From NCBI GenBank assembly GCA_016845585.1, contig JAERSO010000036.1:1-64000 (forward strand): a stretch of DNA of 64,000 nucleotides, written 5' to 3'. The notes under the pieces were generated by a model. That model saw only the letters and a list, made by a program, of their open reading frames with translations. It ran no database searches and was not told the origin of the DNA. Every line of letters begins with the position of its first letter. The first letter of the stretch is position 1. The translations under genes were made by a program, and so were the position numbers. This DNA comes from Acidimicrobiaceae bacterium. GTDB lineage: Bacteria; Actinomycetota; Acidimicrobiia; Acidimicrobiales; Aldehydirespiratoraceae. This document shows, piece after piece, positions 1 to 8,544 of the stretch.

Positions 1-1
1 G

Positions 2-841
2 GAACTCGACCCTGATCTGGTCTGGGCGGCGGTCGACCGGATGCGATTGGCGGACGATGACGCCGCGCCGGAGGAGAGCCAGGCCGGTCGCTCGGCGCAG
101 CGCGAGGCACTCGTCGCCGAGCTCAGCCCGATGCTCGCCGGAGATCCCGAAGCCCAGGGCCAGTTCCTCGCCGCGGCGCAGTCCGCAAAGGTGATGGTTC
201 CGTCGCGCGAACGCACCAAGACGAACGTGATCCGGGTGATCAACGAGTCCCGCATGGCGGCGTGGGAGTTGGGCCAACGCTTCGTCGACCGCGGCATCGT
301 TCCAACGCCGCGCGACATCTGCCTGCTGTTTGCCGACGAGGTCGAAGCCGCGATCGGGGATCCCGCCGGATGGCGAGAGGTCGCGCTTGCCCGTCAGGCG
401 ACGATGGACGCGATCGAGGCAACCGAACCGCCGTTCATCATCAACGAGACCGTGCCGCCCATGGACACCTGGGCGAAAAAGGGCGAGCAGTCCCACGAGG
501 CGGTGACCGTCGACGAGAGCCTGCAGGGGATGCCCGGTTGCCCCGGCGTCGCCCGCGGCACGGCCAGAGTGGTGCTCGACCCGTCCGACCCGACGGTGCT
601 GGGCCCTGGCGAGATTCTCGTGGCGCCCTACACCGATCCCGCGTGGACGCCGCTGTTCGTGCCTGCGTCGGCGGTGGTCGTCGACGTCGGCGCCGCACTC
701 AGCCACGCCATCATCGTCAGCCGCGAACTCGGAATCCCCTGTGCGGTCTCGGTGCTCGACGCCACCCGTCGCATTCCCGACGGGGCCACCATCGAGGTCG
801 ACGGCTCCACCGGCACCGTCACCGTCATCTCGCTTCCCTAG
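2..841 (+). CDS. PEP-utilising enzyme, C-terminal part (partial)
   Basis: The frame is open from base 2, so the gene begins outside the window; an internal ATG lies at 41. The last ~100 residues form the swivelling phosphohistidine (PEP-utilisers mobile) domain: a GCPGVARG entry, then GAALSHAIIVSRELGIP, in which the His is the phosphorylated residue, and a closing DGSTGTV strand. The preceding part (NESRMAAWELGQRF, PTPRDICLLF) resembles the linker of rifampicin phosphotransferase and PEP-synthase-like proteins. The ATP-grasp domain would lie upstream and cannot be seen, so the substrate is unknown. It ends one base before the convergent M20 peptidase stop. Confidence 0.85.
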   Translation, partial: ELDPDLVWAAVDRMRLADDDAAPEESQAGRSAQREALVAELSPMLAGDPEAQGQFLAAAQSAKVMVPSRERTKTNVIRVINESRMAAWELGQRFVDRGIVPTPRDICLLFADEVEAAIGDPAGWREVALARQATMDAIEATEPPFIINETVPPMDTWAKKGEQSHEAVTVDESLQGMPGCPGVARGTARVVLDPSDPTVLGPGEILVAPYTDPAWTPLFVPASAVVVDVGAALSHAIIVSRELGIPCAVSVLDATRRIPDGATIEVDGSTGTVTVISLP

Positions 842-842
842 C

Positions 843-2210
843 TCACTTCCACATGCGATCGAGGATGTTGCCCCAGAGCTGAGTGGTGAGCTCGAGCGAT
901 TCGACGTCGATGCGTTCGTTGTGGCCGTGGAAGCGGTTCAGGAACTCGGCCAACGGCACCTTGTTGCTGAGCAGTCCGGCGCCGTAACCGGGTACGCCCC
1001 GACGGCGGAAGAAGCGAGCATCCGTGCCGCCGGTGACGAGACTCGGGACCACCCGGGCATCGGGGTACGCGATGCGGATCGAGTCGGCCATGGCGTCCCA
1101 GAGCGGCGTGTCGGTCGATGAGATCGGCGCGCCCTCGGGCATGTCTTCGCGCCACCACTCGATGTCGACGCTCGGGAGCAGTTCGTCACCGATCAGGTCC
1201 TTGATGACCTCGTCGACCTCCTCTTGCGTGTCGCCGGGGAGCACTCGGATGTCGACTTCGATGACGGCCTTGTCCGGCACCGTGTTGAGCTTGTTGCCCG
1301 ACGTCATGATGTTGGGGCTGAACGACATGTGGCAGCACGAGTGCGTGTTGCGCGCCAGGCCGGGAGGCAACTCGGCGAGTGCGTCACGGATGTGCAACGG
1401 ATCGAGGAGCCGTGACTCGAGGTCGGCGGACAGGCCGAGTGCCTTCACCCGGTCGGTGAACATCTCATCGATCCGCGGCGCCACGTCGGCCTCGTAGAGC
1501 CGCCGCACGATCTCGGCCGCCTTCACCATCGCGTTGTCGGTCCCGTACGGCATCGAGCCGTGGCCCGGCGTGCCATGGACAATGATCCGACGGGCCGCGC
1601 TGTGCTTCTCGCCGGTGGTCAGCAGGACTGTGGTTCCCTCAGGCGTGATCGATGGCGTGCCGCCGTACTCGGTGAGGACATAGTCGCAGTGGAGCTTGTC
1701 CCAGTGCTGTTCGATGATCGGATCGGCGCCGAGCACACCGCCGGCCTCTTCGTCGGCCACCGCGAAGTAGACGATGTCACCGGGGTAGCGCACACCGCGT
1801 CGCACCACATCACGGAACGCCACGAGCATCGACGACGTGAGGTTCAGCATGTCGACCGCACCTCGGCCCCACACTTCGGCCACGCCGTCGCTGTTGGTGA
1901 TGAGCTCGCCGCCGAAGGGATCGTTGCGCCAACCTTCGGGGCTGACGGGGACGACGTCGGTATGGCCCATGAGGCACAGATCAGGCGCATCCGGGTCGGT
2001 GCCCTCGTAGCGCGCGATCACGCTCGTTCGGCCTGGCGCGATCTCGATCGTTTCGATGTCGAGGCCGAGCCCATCGAGTTCGTCGCGGACGAGCTGCGCG
2101 CTGCGCTCCTCGTGCCCGGATTCGGGTGTGCCCTTGTTGACGCACTGATTCCGAATCATCTGCTGGAGAAGCTCGATGGTTTCGCCGGTCAGTGTGTCTG
2201 TCGATGCCAT
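843..2210 (-). CDS. M20 family metallopeptidase
   Basis: Zinc-dependent amidohydrolase of the M20 (ArgE/DapE/carboxypeptidase) family, about 455 residues. Metal-site motifs appear in order: MGHTDVVP with His83 and Asp85, GRGAVD with the bridging Asp120, ADEEAGG with the catalytic Glu154-Glu155 pair, and a C-terminal FHGHNE His. The dimerisation domain lies roughly at 200-330. The open frame runs further upstream, but ATG at 2210 begins the conserved protein; the extension would run into the divergent MFS gene. The specific substrate (dipeptide, acyl-amino acid or carbamate) cannot be told from sequence. Confidence 0.9.
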   Translation of the reverse strand: MASTDTLTGETIELLQQMIRNQCVNKGTPESGHEERSAQLVRDELDGLGLDIETIEIAPGRTSVIARYEGTDPDAPDLCLMGHTDVVPVSPEGWRNDPFGGELITNSDGVAEVWGRGAVDMLNLTSSMLVAFRDVVRRGVRYPGDIVYFAVADEEAGGVLGADPIIEQHWDKLHCDYVLTEYGGTPSITPEGTTVLLTTGEKHSAARRIIVHGTPGHGSMPYGTDNAMVKAAEIVRRLYEADVAPRIDEMFTDRVKALGLSADLESRLLDPLHIRDALAELPPGLARNTHSCCHMSFSPNIMTSGNKLNTVPDKAVIEVDIRVLPGDTQEEVDEVIKDLIGDELLPSVDIEWWREDMPEGAPISSTDTPLWDAMADSIRIAYPDARVVPSLVTGGTDARFFRRRGVPGYGAGLLSNKVPLAEFLNRFHGHNERIDVESLELTTQLWGNILDRMWK

Positions 2211-2225
2211 ACCCGAGCTTGTCAC

Positions 2226-2235
2226 ACCATAGGTT
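2226..2235. promoter_or_regulatory. Overlapping divergent -10 elements
   Basis: ACCATAGGTT reads as TATGGT on the minus strand (toward the M20 peptidase, 15 bases from its ATG) and TAGGTT on the plus strand (2230-2235, 8 bases before the MFS ATG). The two hexamers share the central TA. The same arrangement recurs at 4610-4619. Inferred from position and motif only. Confidence 0.5.
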
Positions 2236-2243
2236 GAGGCGCG

Positions 2244-3773
2244 ATGTCGACAGACGCCGCAACCGGCACGGAACTCACCCGCCGCCAGACTCATCTCGTC
2301 TTCGGTGGGATGCTTCTGGCCACCTTCCTGGCATCGCTCGATGGAACGGCCGTGTCGACGGCGCTTCCCACGATCGCCGGAGATCTCGGCGGCATCGATC
2401 AGCTTCCATGGGTACTGACAGCGTTCCTCCTGGGTTCGGTCGCCGCCACGCCCCTTTACGGCAAGCTCAGCGATCTCTACGGGCGACGGGCGCTGACGCA
2501 GGCTGCGCTCGGCGTGTTCGTCGCATCGTCGGTGCTCGCTGCGGCGTCCCAGACCATGTGGCACCTGATCGTCTCGCGCGGCCTCCAGGGTGTCGGCGCA
2601 GGCGGATTGATGGCGATGGGCTTCATCGTCATCGGCGACATCTTCTCGCCCCGTGAGCGGGGCAGATACATGGCGTACTACACGATGAACTTCACGTTCT
2701 CGGCAATCGTCGGCCCGGTCATCGGCGGTGTCTTCCTCGATCTTGCGTCATGGCGCTGGATCTTCCTGATCAACATCCCGCTCGGCATCATCGCCGCCGT
2801 CGCCATCCAGCGGAACCTCACCTTCCGCCTCCCACCACGAGAGCATCACCTCGATCTCGTGGGTGCGATAGTGCTCGTCGGCGCCGTGACGTGTCTCATC
2901 CTCGGGCTGGCCCTCGGTGGTGATGCGCTGGCGTGGTCGTCGGGAACGGTTCTCGGCCTGTTGATCGCCGCCGTTGCCGGCGCAATTGCCTTCGTGCGGT
3001 GGGAGTTCCGAAGTCCCGAACCGATCCTGCCGATGCGATTGTTCCGCGGTCCGACGTTTCGGATCCTGATCCTTGGCAATGTCGTCTACGGGATGGCGGG
3101 CATGGGAGCGATGGCGTTCTTCCCACTCTTCTTCCAGGTCTCACTCGGGATGTCGCCCACTAAGGCAGGGCTGTTCCTCGCCGTGATGAGCGTGGCCGTG
3201 CTCCCCGGTGCATGGCTGGCGGGCAAGATCACCACCGGCACCGGGCGTTACCGGCGGATCGTGCAGATCGCCCCTACGCTCTCCCTCGGGTCGATGATCG
3301 CGTTCACCTTCCTGGACGGAGGGTCGAGCCCGGTCATGGCCATCCCATCGCTGGCGCTCTTCGGATTCTCGATGGGTGCCGCGTTCCCGACGATGACCAC
3401 AGCCATCCAGAACAGTCTCCCGCTCCCGGATCTCGGTGCGGGCACTGCAGCCGTCAACTTCTTCCGCACGCTGGGCCAGACGGTCGGCGTGGGCGCTTTC
3501 GGCGCGCTGCTGACAGGAGCGATCAATCGTGAGATCGCCGATCTCGACTCGTCGGTCGACACCAGCGAACTCTTGTCGACCCCTGAAGACATCCAGGGGC
3601 TCGAGCCGTCCCTGCGGGTACTGGTCGAGAACGCTGTTGCGCTCGGCACGAACACCATCTTCATCACGTCGGTCCCGATCCTGGCTGTCTTCGTGGCCGC
3701 GACGTGGTTCCTGCCGGAACTCGAACTCCGCACGACCACAGCACTGGAAGGGTCGGGCGGAGCTGATGGGTAG
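2244..3773 (+). CDS. MFS drug exporter, DHA2 family
   Basis: A 509-residue protein with about 14 hydrophobic segments. It carries DHA2 (EmrB/QacA) marks: FLASLDGTAVSTALPTI in TM1 with the membrane-embedded Asp, the GKLSDLYGRR loop after TM2, and the GxxGxxGP-type motif C (SAIVGPVIGGVF) in TM5. Such proteins are proton-driven exporters of amphipathic compounds. ATG 2244 lies just after a -10-like hexamer, so the mRNA may be leaderless. No TetR-type regulator is adjacent, so substrate and control are unknown. Confidence 0.9.
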   Translation: MSTDAATGTELTRRQTHLVFGGMLLATFLASLDGTAVSTALPTIAGDLGGIDQLPWVLTAFLLGSVAATPLYGKLSDLYGRRALTQAALGVFVASSVLAAASQTMWHLIVSRGLQGVGAGGLMAMGFIVIGDIFSPRERGRYMAYYTMNFTFSAIVGPVIGGVFLDLASWRWIFLINIPLGIIAAVAIQRNLTFRLPPREHHLDLVGAIVLVGAVTCLILGLALGGDALAWSSGTVLGLLIAAVAGAIAFVRWEFRSPEPILPMRLFRGPTFRILILGNVVYGMAGMGAMAFFPLFFQVSLGMSPTKAGLFLAVMSVAVLPGAWLAGKITTGTGRYRRIVQIAPTLSLGSMIAFTFLDGGSSPVMAIPSLALFGFSMGAAFPTMTTAIQNSLPLPDLGAGTAAVNFFRTLGQTVGVGAFGALLTGAINREIADLDSSVDTSELLSTPEDIQGLEPSLRVLVENAVALGTNTIFITSVPILAVFVAATWFLPELELRTTTALEGSGGADG

Positions 3774-3866
3774 CAACGGATGTGGCAAACCCAGACCTGA
3801 GAGGTACTACGGCGTAGAGCAATCGGACAGATCCCTCGCCTGATTCGACGAACTGGCGGGGTCGGC

Positions 3867-4601
3867 CTAGCCGGCCAGGAGGTTCCGGTCGAAGAGGTCG
3901 AGGGTGATCTCCCAGTGTTGCGCATCGGCGTCCGGGTCATAGGCGGGGCGGTCGTCGAAGGCGAACCCGTGGTGGTTGCCCCAATACTTCTCGACTCGAC
4001 CGTTGGTGTCGGCCTCGGTCATCGCCGCATCGAAACGGTCGACCTCGTCGAGCGAGATGAAGTCGTCGTGCTCGGCCGCTCCCACATAGATCTCTCCGGT
4101 GATCTCGCCGAGGCGTCGGTGGGGGGAGTCGTCCGTGTCGACGTGGAGGCGGACGCCGTACCAGGACGCCGCGGCGCGCACTCGATCCGAGTGCTCTGCT
4201 GCGACATACATGGCGAACGGGCCGCTCATGCAGTAGCCGACCACACCGACCGTTGACGGGTCAGCGGCGCTGTCCGCGGCAGCGTGATCGAACAGAACGC
4301 CGACGTCGCGGGCCACCATTGCGTTGCCGACCTGCATCATGAGACCGAACATTTCCTTGCGGGACTCCTCGCTGTCGAAGTCGAGGATGAAGCCGTCGGT
4401 CACCCGGTAGTAGAGGTGCGGGAGCATGACGTAGTAGCCGTTCTCGGCGATGCGCCGAGCCATGTCGTGGAGCAGGGGCCGTTTGCCGGGCGCGTCCATG
4501 AGAAAGACCACGACAGGAAGCGCGGTGTCGGTCTCCGGATGGACGATGAAGGTGCCCATCGAACCTTCGCCGGTCTCGATCGTGATCTCGCGCTCAATCA
4601 T
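3867..4601 (-). CDS. Dienelactone hydrolase family protein
   Basis: Alpha/beta hydrolase of about 244 residues. The dienelactone hydrolase triad is visible: nucleophile Cys124 in GYCMSG, an Asp at 179/180 in AEHDD and His210 or 211 in GNHHGF. ATG 4601 is chosen because the family N-terminus (MIEREITIET) starts there and a TATGGT -10 hexamer ends eight bases upstream. It is transcribed away from the deazaflavin-dependent gene through a shared promoter. Members hydrolyse dienelactones or related esters; the actual substrate is not known. The 3774-3866 gap to the MFS gene holds nothing recognisable. Confidence 0.85.
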   Translation of the reverse strand: MIEREITIETGEGSMGTFIVHPETDTALPVVVFLMDAPGKRPLLHDMARRIAENGYYVMLPHLYYRVTDGFILDFDSEESRKEMFGLMMQVGNAMVARDVGVLFDHAAADSAADPSTVGVVGYCMSGPFAMYVAAEHSDRVRAAASWYGVRLHVDTDDSPHRRLGEITGEIYVGAAEHDDFISLDEVDRFDAAMTEADTNGRVEKYWGNHHGFAFDDRPAYDPDADAQHWEITLDLFDRNLLAG

Positions 4602-4609
4602 GATGCCCG

Positions 4610-4619
4610 ACCATAGGCT
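4610..4619. promoter_or_regulatory. Overlapping divergent -10 elements
   Basis: ACCATAGGCT gives TATGGT on the minus strand, ending 8 bases before the hydrolase ATG (4601), and TAGGCT on the plus strand, ending 6 bases before the ATG at 4626. Both transcripts would be essentially leaderless and fire from one ten-base core. Confidence 0.55.
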
Positions 4620-4625
4620 CCGGCG

Positions 4626-5045
4626 ATGGACATCCTTGAAATGAACCGCATCGCCATCGAAGAGTTCCGAACGAACGGCGGCAAATGCAGCGGCTGGCTG
4701 CAGGGTGCCCCCGTGGTGCTGCTCACCATGACCGGCGCCAAGAGCGGCCGTGAACTCACGTCGCCGCTGGTGTACTCGACGGACGGCGATGACGTGGTCG
4801 TGATCGCCTCCAAAGGCGGAGCCCCGAACCACCCGAACTGGTACCACAATCTGAAGGCGAACCCCGAGGTCACCGTGGAGATCGGCACCGACACGTGGAC
4901 CGCGAGCGCGGTCGAGGCCGAGGGCGACGAGCGCACGCGTCTCTACGACGCCCAGGCGGCGATGATGCCGCAGTTCAAGGACTACGAGTCCAGCGCAAGC
5001 GAAGCCGGCCGCGTGATTCCGGTTTTCCGCCTCGTTCGTTCGTAG
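4626..5045 (+). CDS. Deazaflavin (F420)-dependent nitroreductase family protein
   Basis: A 139-residue protein of the Ddn/Rv3547 split beta-barrel family. Family marks are the early LLTMTGAKSGRELTSPLVY segment and the central NHPNWYHNLKANPEVTVEIG block, which binds F420 in characterised members; the length is normal. It probably uses F420H2 to reduce an unknown lipophilic or quinone-like substrate near the membrane. It shares a divergent promoter with the dienelactone hydrolase. Presence of this family suggests the organism makes coenzyme F420. Confidence 0.88.
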   Translation: MDILEMNRIAIEEFRTNGGKCSGWLQGAPVVLLTMTGAKSGRELTSPLVYSTDGDDVVVIASKGGAPNHPNWYHNLKANPEVTVEIGTDTWTASAVEAEGDERTRLYDAQAAMMPQFKDYESSASEAGRVIPVFRLVRS

Positions 5046-5091
5046 GTCGCCTCCCTCGTAGGCGGAGTCGTTGGGCGATCACGGTCGGATC

Positions 5092-5097
5092 TACGAT
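5092..5097 (+). promoter_or_regulatory. -10 hexamer TACGAT before SDR gene
   Basis: TACGAT ends 6 bases before the ATG at 5104, a spacing expected for a leaderless transcript. No Shine-Dalgarno sequence is seen. Confidence 0.45.
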
Positions 5098-5103
5098 CCG
5101 GCG

Positions 5104-5883
5104 ATGACTGACTACCCGCTTCCCAACGCATCGACCGATCTGACCGGCCAGGTCGCCCTCGTGACGGGCGCGAGCTCGGGCTTGGGCCACCGTTTCGCCC
5201 AGGTGCTCGCTGCGTGCGGTGCCGAGGTCGTTGTCGCGGCTCGGCGGGTGGACCGTCTCGAGGCGCTTGCTGAGGAGATCTCGGCTGCGGGCGGCCAGGC
5301 CTATCCGGTTCATCTCGACATGAGCGACGACGACAGCATCGTCGCCGCGGTAGATGCGGCGGAGTCGGCGACGGGCAAGAAGGTCACCCTCCTGATCAAC
5401 AACGCCGGGGTCCCGGACGCGCAGCGAGCGCACAAGATGTCGACCGAGCTCATCGACTCGGTGCTCGGGATCAATCTGCGAGGCCCTTACATCCTGAGCT
5501 GCGAGGTGGCTCGCCGTCTGATCGCCGCCGAGCTCCCCGGTCGTATGGTGAACATCAGCAGCAGCGCGGCGTTCAACTACTCGGGCGGGGGAGCGGCGCT
5601 CTATTCGGTGACGAAGGCCGCGATCGCTCGGATGAGCGAGGTCCTTGCCGTCGAATGGGTCCGCTACGGAATCAACGTGAACGGCATTGCCCCCGGTGCG
5701 TTCGATTCCGAAATGATGGACGGCATGGTCGCCCGGGTCGGCGACATCGCCGCCGGCACCCCGCGCAAGCGGCTGGGTGATCCTGCCCAGATGGACTCGA
5801 CGCTGCTCTATCTCTGCTCACCCGCGTCCGACGCGGTCACCGGCACCGTCATTCGAATCGACGACGGGCAGTCGCCCCGCTAG
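5104..5883 (+). CDS. Short-chain dehydrogenase/reductase
   Basis: Classical SDR of 259 residues. The NAD(P)-binding TGASSGLG lies at 21-28, NNAG near 99-102, a catalytic Ser in the ISSSAA segment, and the Tyr167-Lys171 pair in YSVTK. ARR after the second strand suggests NADP(H) preference, as inferred from family rules. ATG 5104 was preferred to an in-frame upstream start at 5071 because of the -10 hexamer six bases before it. It precedes an acyl-CoA ligase and may act on a lipid alcohol or ketone. Confidence 0.9.
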   Translation: MTDYPLPNASTDLTGQVALVTGASSGLGHRFAQVLAACGAEVVVAARRVDRLEALAEEISAAGGQAYPVHLDMSDDDSIVAAVDAAESATGKKVTLLINNAGVPDAQRAHKMSTELIDSVLGINLRGPYILSCEVARRLIAAELPGRMVNISSSAAFNYSGGGAALYSVTKAAIARMSEVLAVEWVRYGINVNGIAPGAFDSEMMDGMVARVGDIAAGTPRKRLGDPAQMDSTLLYLCSPASDAVTGTVIRIDDGQSPR

Positions 5884-5903
5884 TCCCTCGACGAGCCGGG
5901 GTC

Positions 5904-5909
5904 TACCAT
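5904..5909 (+). promoter_or_regulatory. -10 hexamer TACCAT before acyl-CoA ligase
   Basis: TACCAT ends 6 bases before ATG 5916, giving the ligase its own probable leaderless promoter only 20 bases after the SDR stop codon. Confidence 0.45.
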
Positions 5910-5915
5910 CGCCCC

Positions 5916-7556
5916 ATGACCGCAGCGATAGCCAAGGGCCCGACCGACACGCCGCTCCTCGAGGAGACGATCGGCGAGAACCTGGCGGCCACGGTTGCCC
6001 GCTTTCCTGACCGCGAGGCGATGGTCGTTCCGCACCAGGGCATCCGCCAGACCTGGTCGGAGTTCGCCGCCACCGTCGATGCCGTGGCGAAGGGTCTCAT
6101 GGGGAAAGGCATCCAGAAGGGCGACCGGGTCGGCATGTGGAGCCCGAACTATGCCGAGTGGACCTACGTTCAGTACGCCACGGCGAAGGTCGGCGCGATC
6201 CAGGTCAACATCAATCCCGCCTATCGCACCAACGAGCTGGAGTACGCCCTCAAGCAGTCGGGTTGCCGAATGCTCGTGACCCGCAGCGAGTACCTGACCT
6301 CGGCCTACCGAGACATGGTCGAAGAGGTGAGGCCCAACTGTCCTGACCTCCAGGACGTCGTCTACTTCGACACCGAGGATTGGGCCGACCTGATCGACGC
6401 CGGTGTGTCCGTATCCGACGCCGACCTCGCCGAACGTGAGGCAACCCTCGACACGAACGATGCCATCAACATCCAGTACACGTCAGGTACCACCGGATTC
6501 CCCAAGGGTGCCACCCTCAGCCACCGCAGCATCCTCAACGACGCACTGCTGGTCGGTCAGGCGTGTGCCTACGACGAGAGTGACCGAGTCTGTATCCCGG
6601 TTCCCTTCTACCACTGCTTCGGCATGGTCATGGGCAACCTGGCGTGCTCGATCTATGGCGCCACGATGGTCATCCCGTGCCCGACCTTCGATCCCGAAGC
6701 CGTGCTCGACACCGTCGAGGCCGAACGCTGCACGTCGCTCTATGGCGTCCCGACCATGTTCGTCGCGGAGATCGGTCATGAGACACTGGCCACCCGGGAC
6801 TTCTCGGCGCTGCGCACCGGCATCATGGCCGGCTCGCCGTGTCCGATCGAGGTCATGCGCAAGGTCATCGACCAGATGAACATGAGCGAAGTGACCATCG
6901 CCTACGGGATGACCGAGACATCGCCCGTCTCGACCCAGACCAGCACCACCGACTCGGTCGAACACCGAGTCTCCACGGTCGGGCGCGTGCTGCCCCACGT
7001 CGAATCGAAGCTGGTCGACCCCGAGACGGGCGAGACGGTCGAGCGCGGGGGAGAGGGCGAGTACTGCACGCGGGGCTTCCACGTCATGCTCGGCTACTGG
7101 GACGATCCGGCCAAGACCGCCGAGGCGATCGACGAGGACGGCTGGATGCATTCGGGCGACCTCGCCACGATGGACGAGGACGGCTACGTCAACATCGTCG
7201 GTCGCATCAAGGACATGATCATCCGGGGCGGTGAGAACGTGTACCCCCGTGAGATCGAGGAGTTCCTCTACACCCACCCCGCCGTGGTCGATGCCCAGGT
7301 CATCGGTGTGCCGGACGAGAAGTACGGCGAGGAGATCATGGCGTGGGTACAGCTCGGCGAAGGGGAGAGCCTCGCTGACGATGAGCTCAAGGACTTCTGT
7401 CGCGGCAAGATCGCCCACTTCAAGATCCCGCGCTACATCCACTTCGTGAACGAGTTCCCGATGACCGTGACCGGCAAGGTGCGGAAGGTCGAGATGCGTG
7501 AGAAGTCGATCGCGGATCTCGGGCTGCAGGAAGCGGCTGCCACCGAGATGGCGTGA
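5916..7556 (+). CDS. Fatty-acid/acyl-CoA synthetase (AMP-binding)
   Basis: ANL-superfamily ligase of 546 residues that activates a carboxylic acid to acyl-AMP and then acyl-CoA. The phosphate-binding [11 protein letters not shown] lies at 188-198, with YGMTETSP (A5), GWMHSGDLA (A7), [16 protein letters not shown] (A8) and the catalytic Lys in TGKVRK near the C-terminus. It has no membrane segment. The most similar family is medium/long-chain AMP-dependent synthetases acting before beta-oxidation. Its stop overlaps a GTG that opens the beta-lactamase-family remnant. Confidence 0.92.
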   Translation: MTAAIAKGPTDTPLLEETIGENLAATVARFPDREAMVVPHQGIRQTWSEFAATVDAVAKGLMGKGIQKGDRVGMWSPNYAEWTYVQYATAKVGAIQVNINPAYRTNELEYALKQSGCRMLVTRSEYLTSAYRDMVEEVRPNCPDLQDVVYFDTEDWADLIDAGVSVSDADLAEREATLDTNDAINIQYTSGTTGFPKGATLSHRSILNDALLVGQACAYDESDRVCIPVPFYHCFGMVMGNLACSIYGATMVIPCPTFDPEAVLDTVEAERCTSLYGVPTMFVAEIGHETLATRDFSALRTGIMAGSPCPIEVMRKVIDQMNMSEVTIAYGMTETSPVSTQTSTTDSVEHRVSTVGRVLPHVESKLVDPETGETVERGGEGEYCTRGFHVMLGYWDDPAKTAEAIDEDGWMHSGDLATMDEDGYVNIVGRIKDMIIRGGENVYPREIEEFLYTHPAVVDAQVIGVPDEKYGEEIMAWVQLGEGESLADDELKDFCRGKIAHFKIPRYIHFVNEFPMTVTGKVRKVEMREKSIADLGLQEAAATEMA

Positions 7557-8110
7557 CCGAGGCGGCGGCGCTCGACGCACTGATCGAGGAGACCGGGTTC
7601 GCCACCGTCCACACTCTCGAGACACCCGACGACTGCCTTCCGTTCGTCTCAGCCCATCCGCAGGTGAGCGCGCCGGGCGAACGGTTCGCCTACAACAACG
7701 GCGGATTCATCATGCTGTCGCTCGCCATCGAGCGAGCGACGAGTGGATGCTTCCACGACCTCGTCCGGGAACGGGTCCTGGAACCCGCCGGGATGACGTC
7801 GTTCTGGTCGGCGTTCTTCGCTGGCCGGCTCGTCGCAGCCGAGTTGGTCGCGTCGATAACGGAACCGGTCAGCGCGACGAACGAGGACGGCATGCGGTAC
7901 GGGCGCGGCTTCTGGCTCTCGCCGTCGGGAACGAAGGTTCTGCTCGAGGGAATGGATGCCGGCGTCAGCGCACGGTCATGTCACGACCCGGCGACAGGAG
8001 CGACCTACACCGTTCTGGCCAACGACTCGAGCGAGGCGTGGCCGATCGTCGGTACCTCGAAGGAGTGGAGACGGCTCGATCCTGAGGGACGGTATTGGTA
8101 CTGTCCGCAA
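7553..8110 (+). pseudogene. Serine hydrolase (beta-lactamase family) remnant
   Basis: The frame opening with GTG at 7553 encodes only the C-terminal two thirds of a class-C beta-lactamase-like hydrolase. Visible are the APGERFAYNNGG segment with the family Tyr-x-Asn motif and the following LAIERATSG helix, then the DAGVSARSCHDPATG strands. The N-terminal domain with the catalytic SxxK motif is absent, and the frame runs on without a stop to 8494 through the next gene, so the natural C-terminus is also lost. The end given is where similarity fades. Probably a decayed gene fused in tandem to the acyl-CoA ligase by deletion. Confidence 0.65.
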
Positions 8111-8144
8111 TGGCCCGCAGTGTCGTGCCGTGAATGGAGCAAAC

Positions 8145-8543
8145 GTGTCGCAGATCCCATTGGTCGACTATCTGGAGTTGGGGGACACGCCGCACCTCAT
8201 TGCCCAGGAATGCACATCGTGTGGCGCCCGGTTCTTCGACCGACGCAACGCGTGCGCCGGATGCTTCGGGACCGAGTTCCGCACCGTCGAGGTCGGCACG
8301 AATGGCACGCTGCGGTCGTTCACGATCGTGGCCCACGCAGCCCCGGGCGTGCCGACTCCGTTCGTGGCCGGCGTCGTCGATGTCGACGGCACGAGCGTCA
8401 AGAGCAACATCATCAACACGCCCCCCGATCCCGAGCACGTCCGCCTCGGGATGAAGGTTCGGCTTGCCACACACGTCATCGGCACCGACGATGAGGGCAC
8501 GGAAGCGATCGGGTTCGGTTTCGAACCCGCCGAAGGAGACTGA
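8145..8543 (+). CDS. DUF35 zinc-ribbon/OB-fold protein
   Basis: A 132-residue partner protein of acyl-CoA thiolases. A rubredoxin-like zinc ribbon has Cys23, Cys26, Cys37 and Cys40 (CTSC and CAGC), followed by an OB-fold with GTLRSFTIV and PFVAGVVDVDGT. In characterised relatives the OB domain shuttles acyl-CoA to a SCPx-type thiolase, which is the next gene one base downstream. GTG 8145 is chosen because GGAG sits six to seven bases upstream; GTG 8130 is the alternative. Confidence 0.87.
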   Translation: MSQIPLVDYLELGDTPHLIAQECTSCGARFFDRRNACAGCFGTEFRTVEVGTNGTLRSFTIVAHAAPGVPTPFVAGVVDVDGTSVKSNIINTPPDPEHVRLGMKVRLATHVIGTDDEGTEAIGFGFEPAEGD

Positions 8544-8544
8544 C

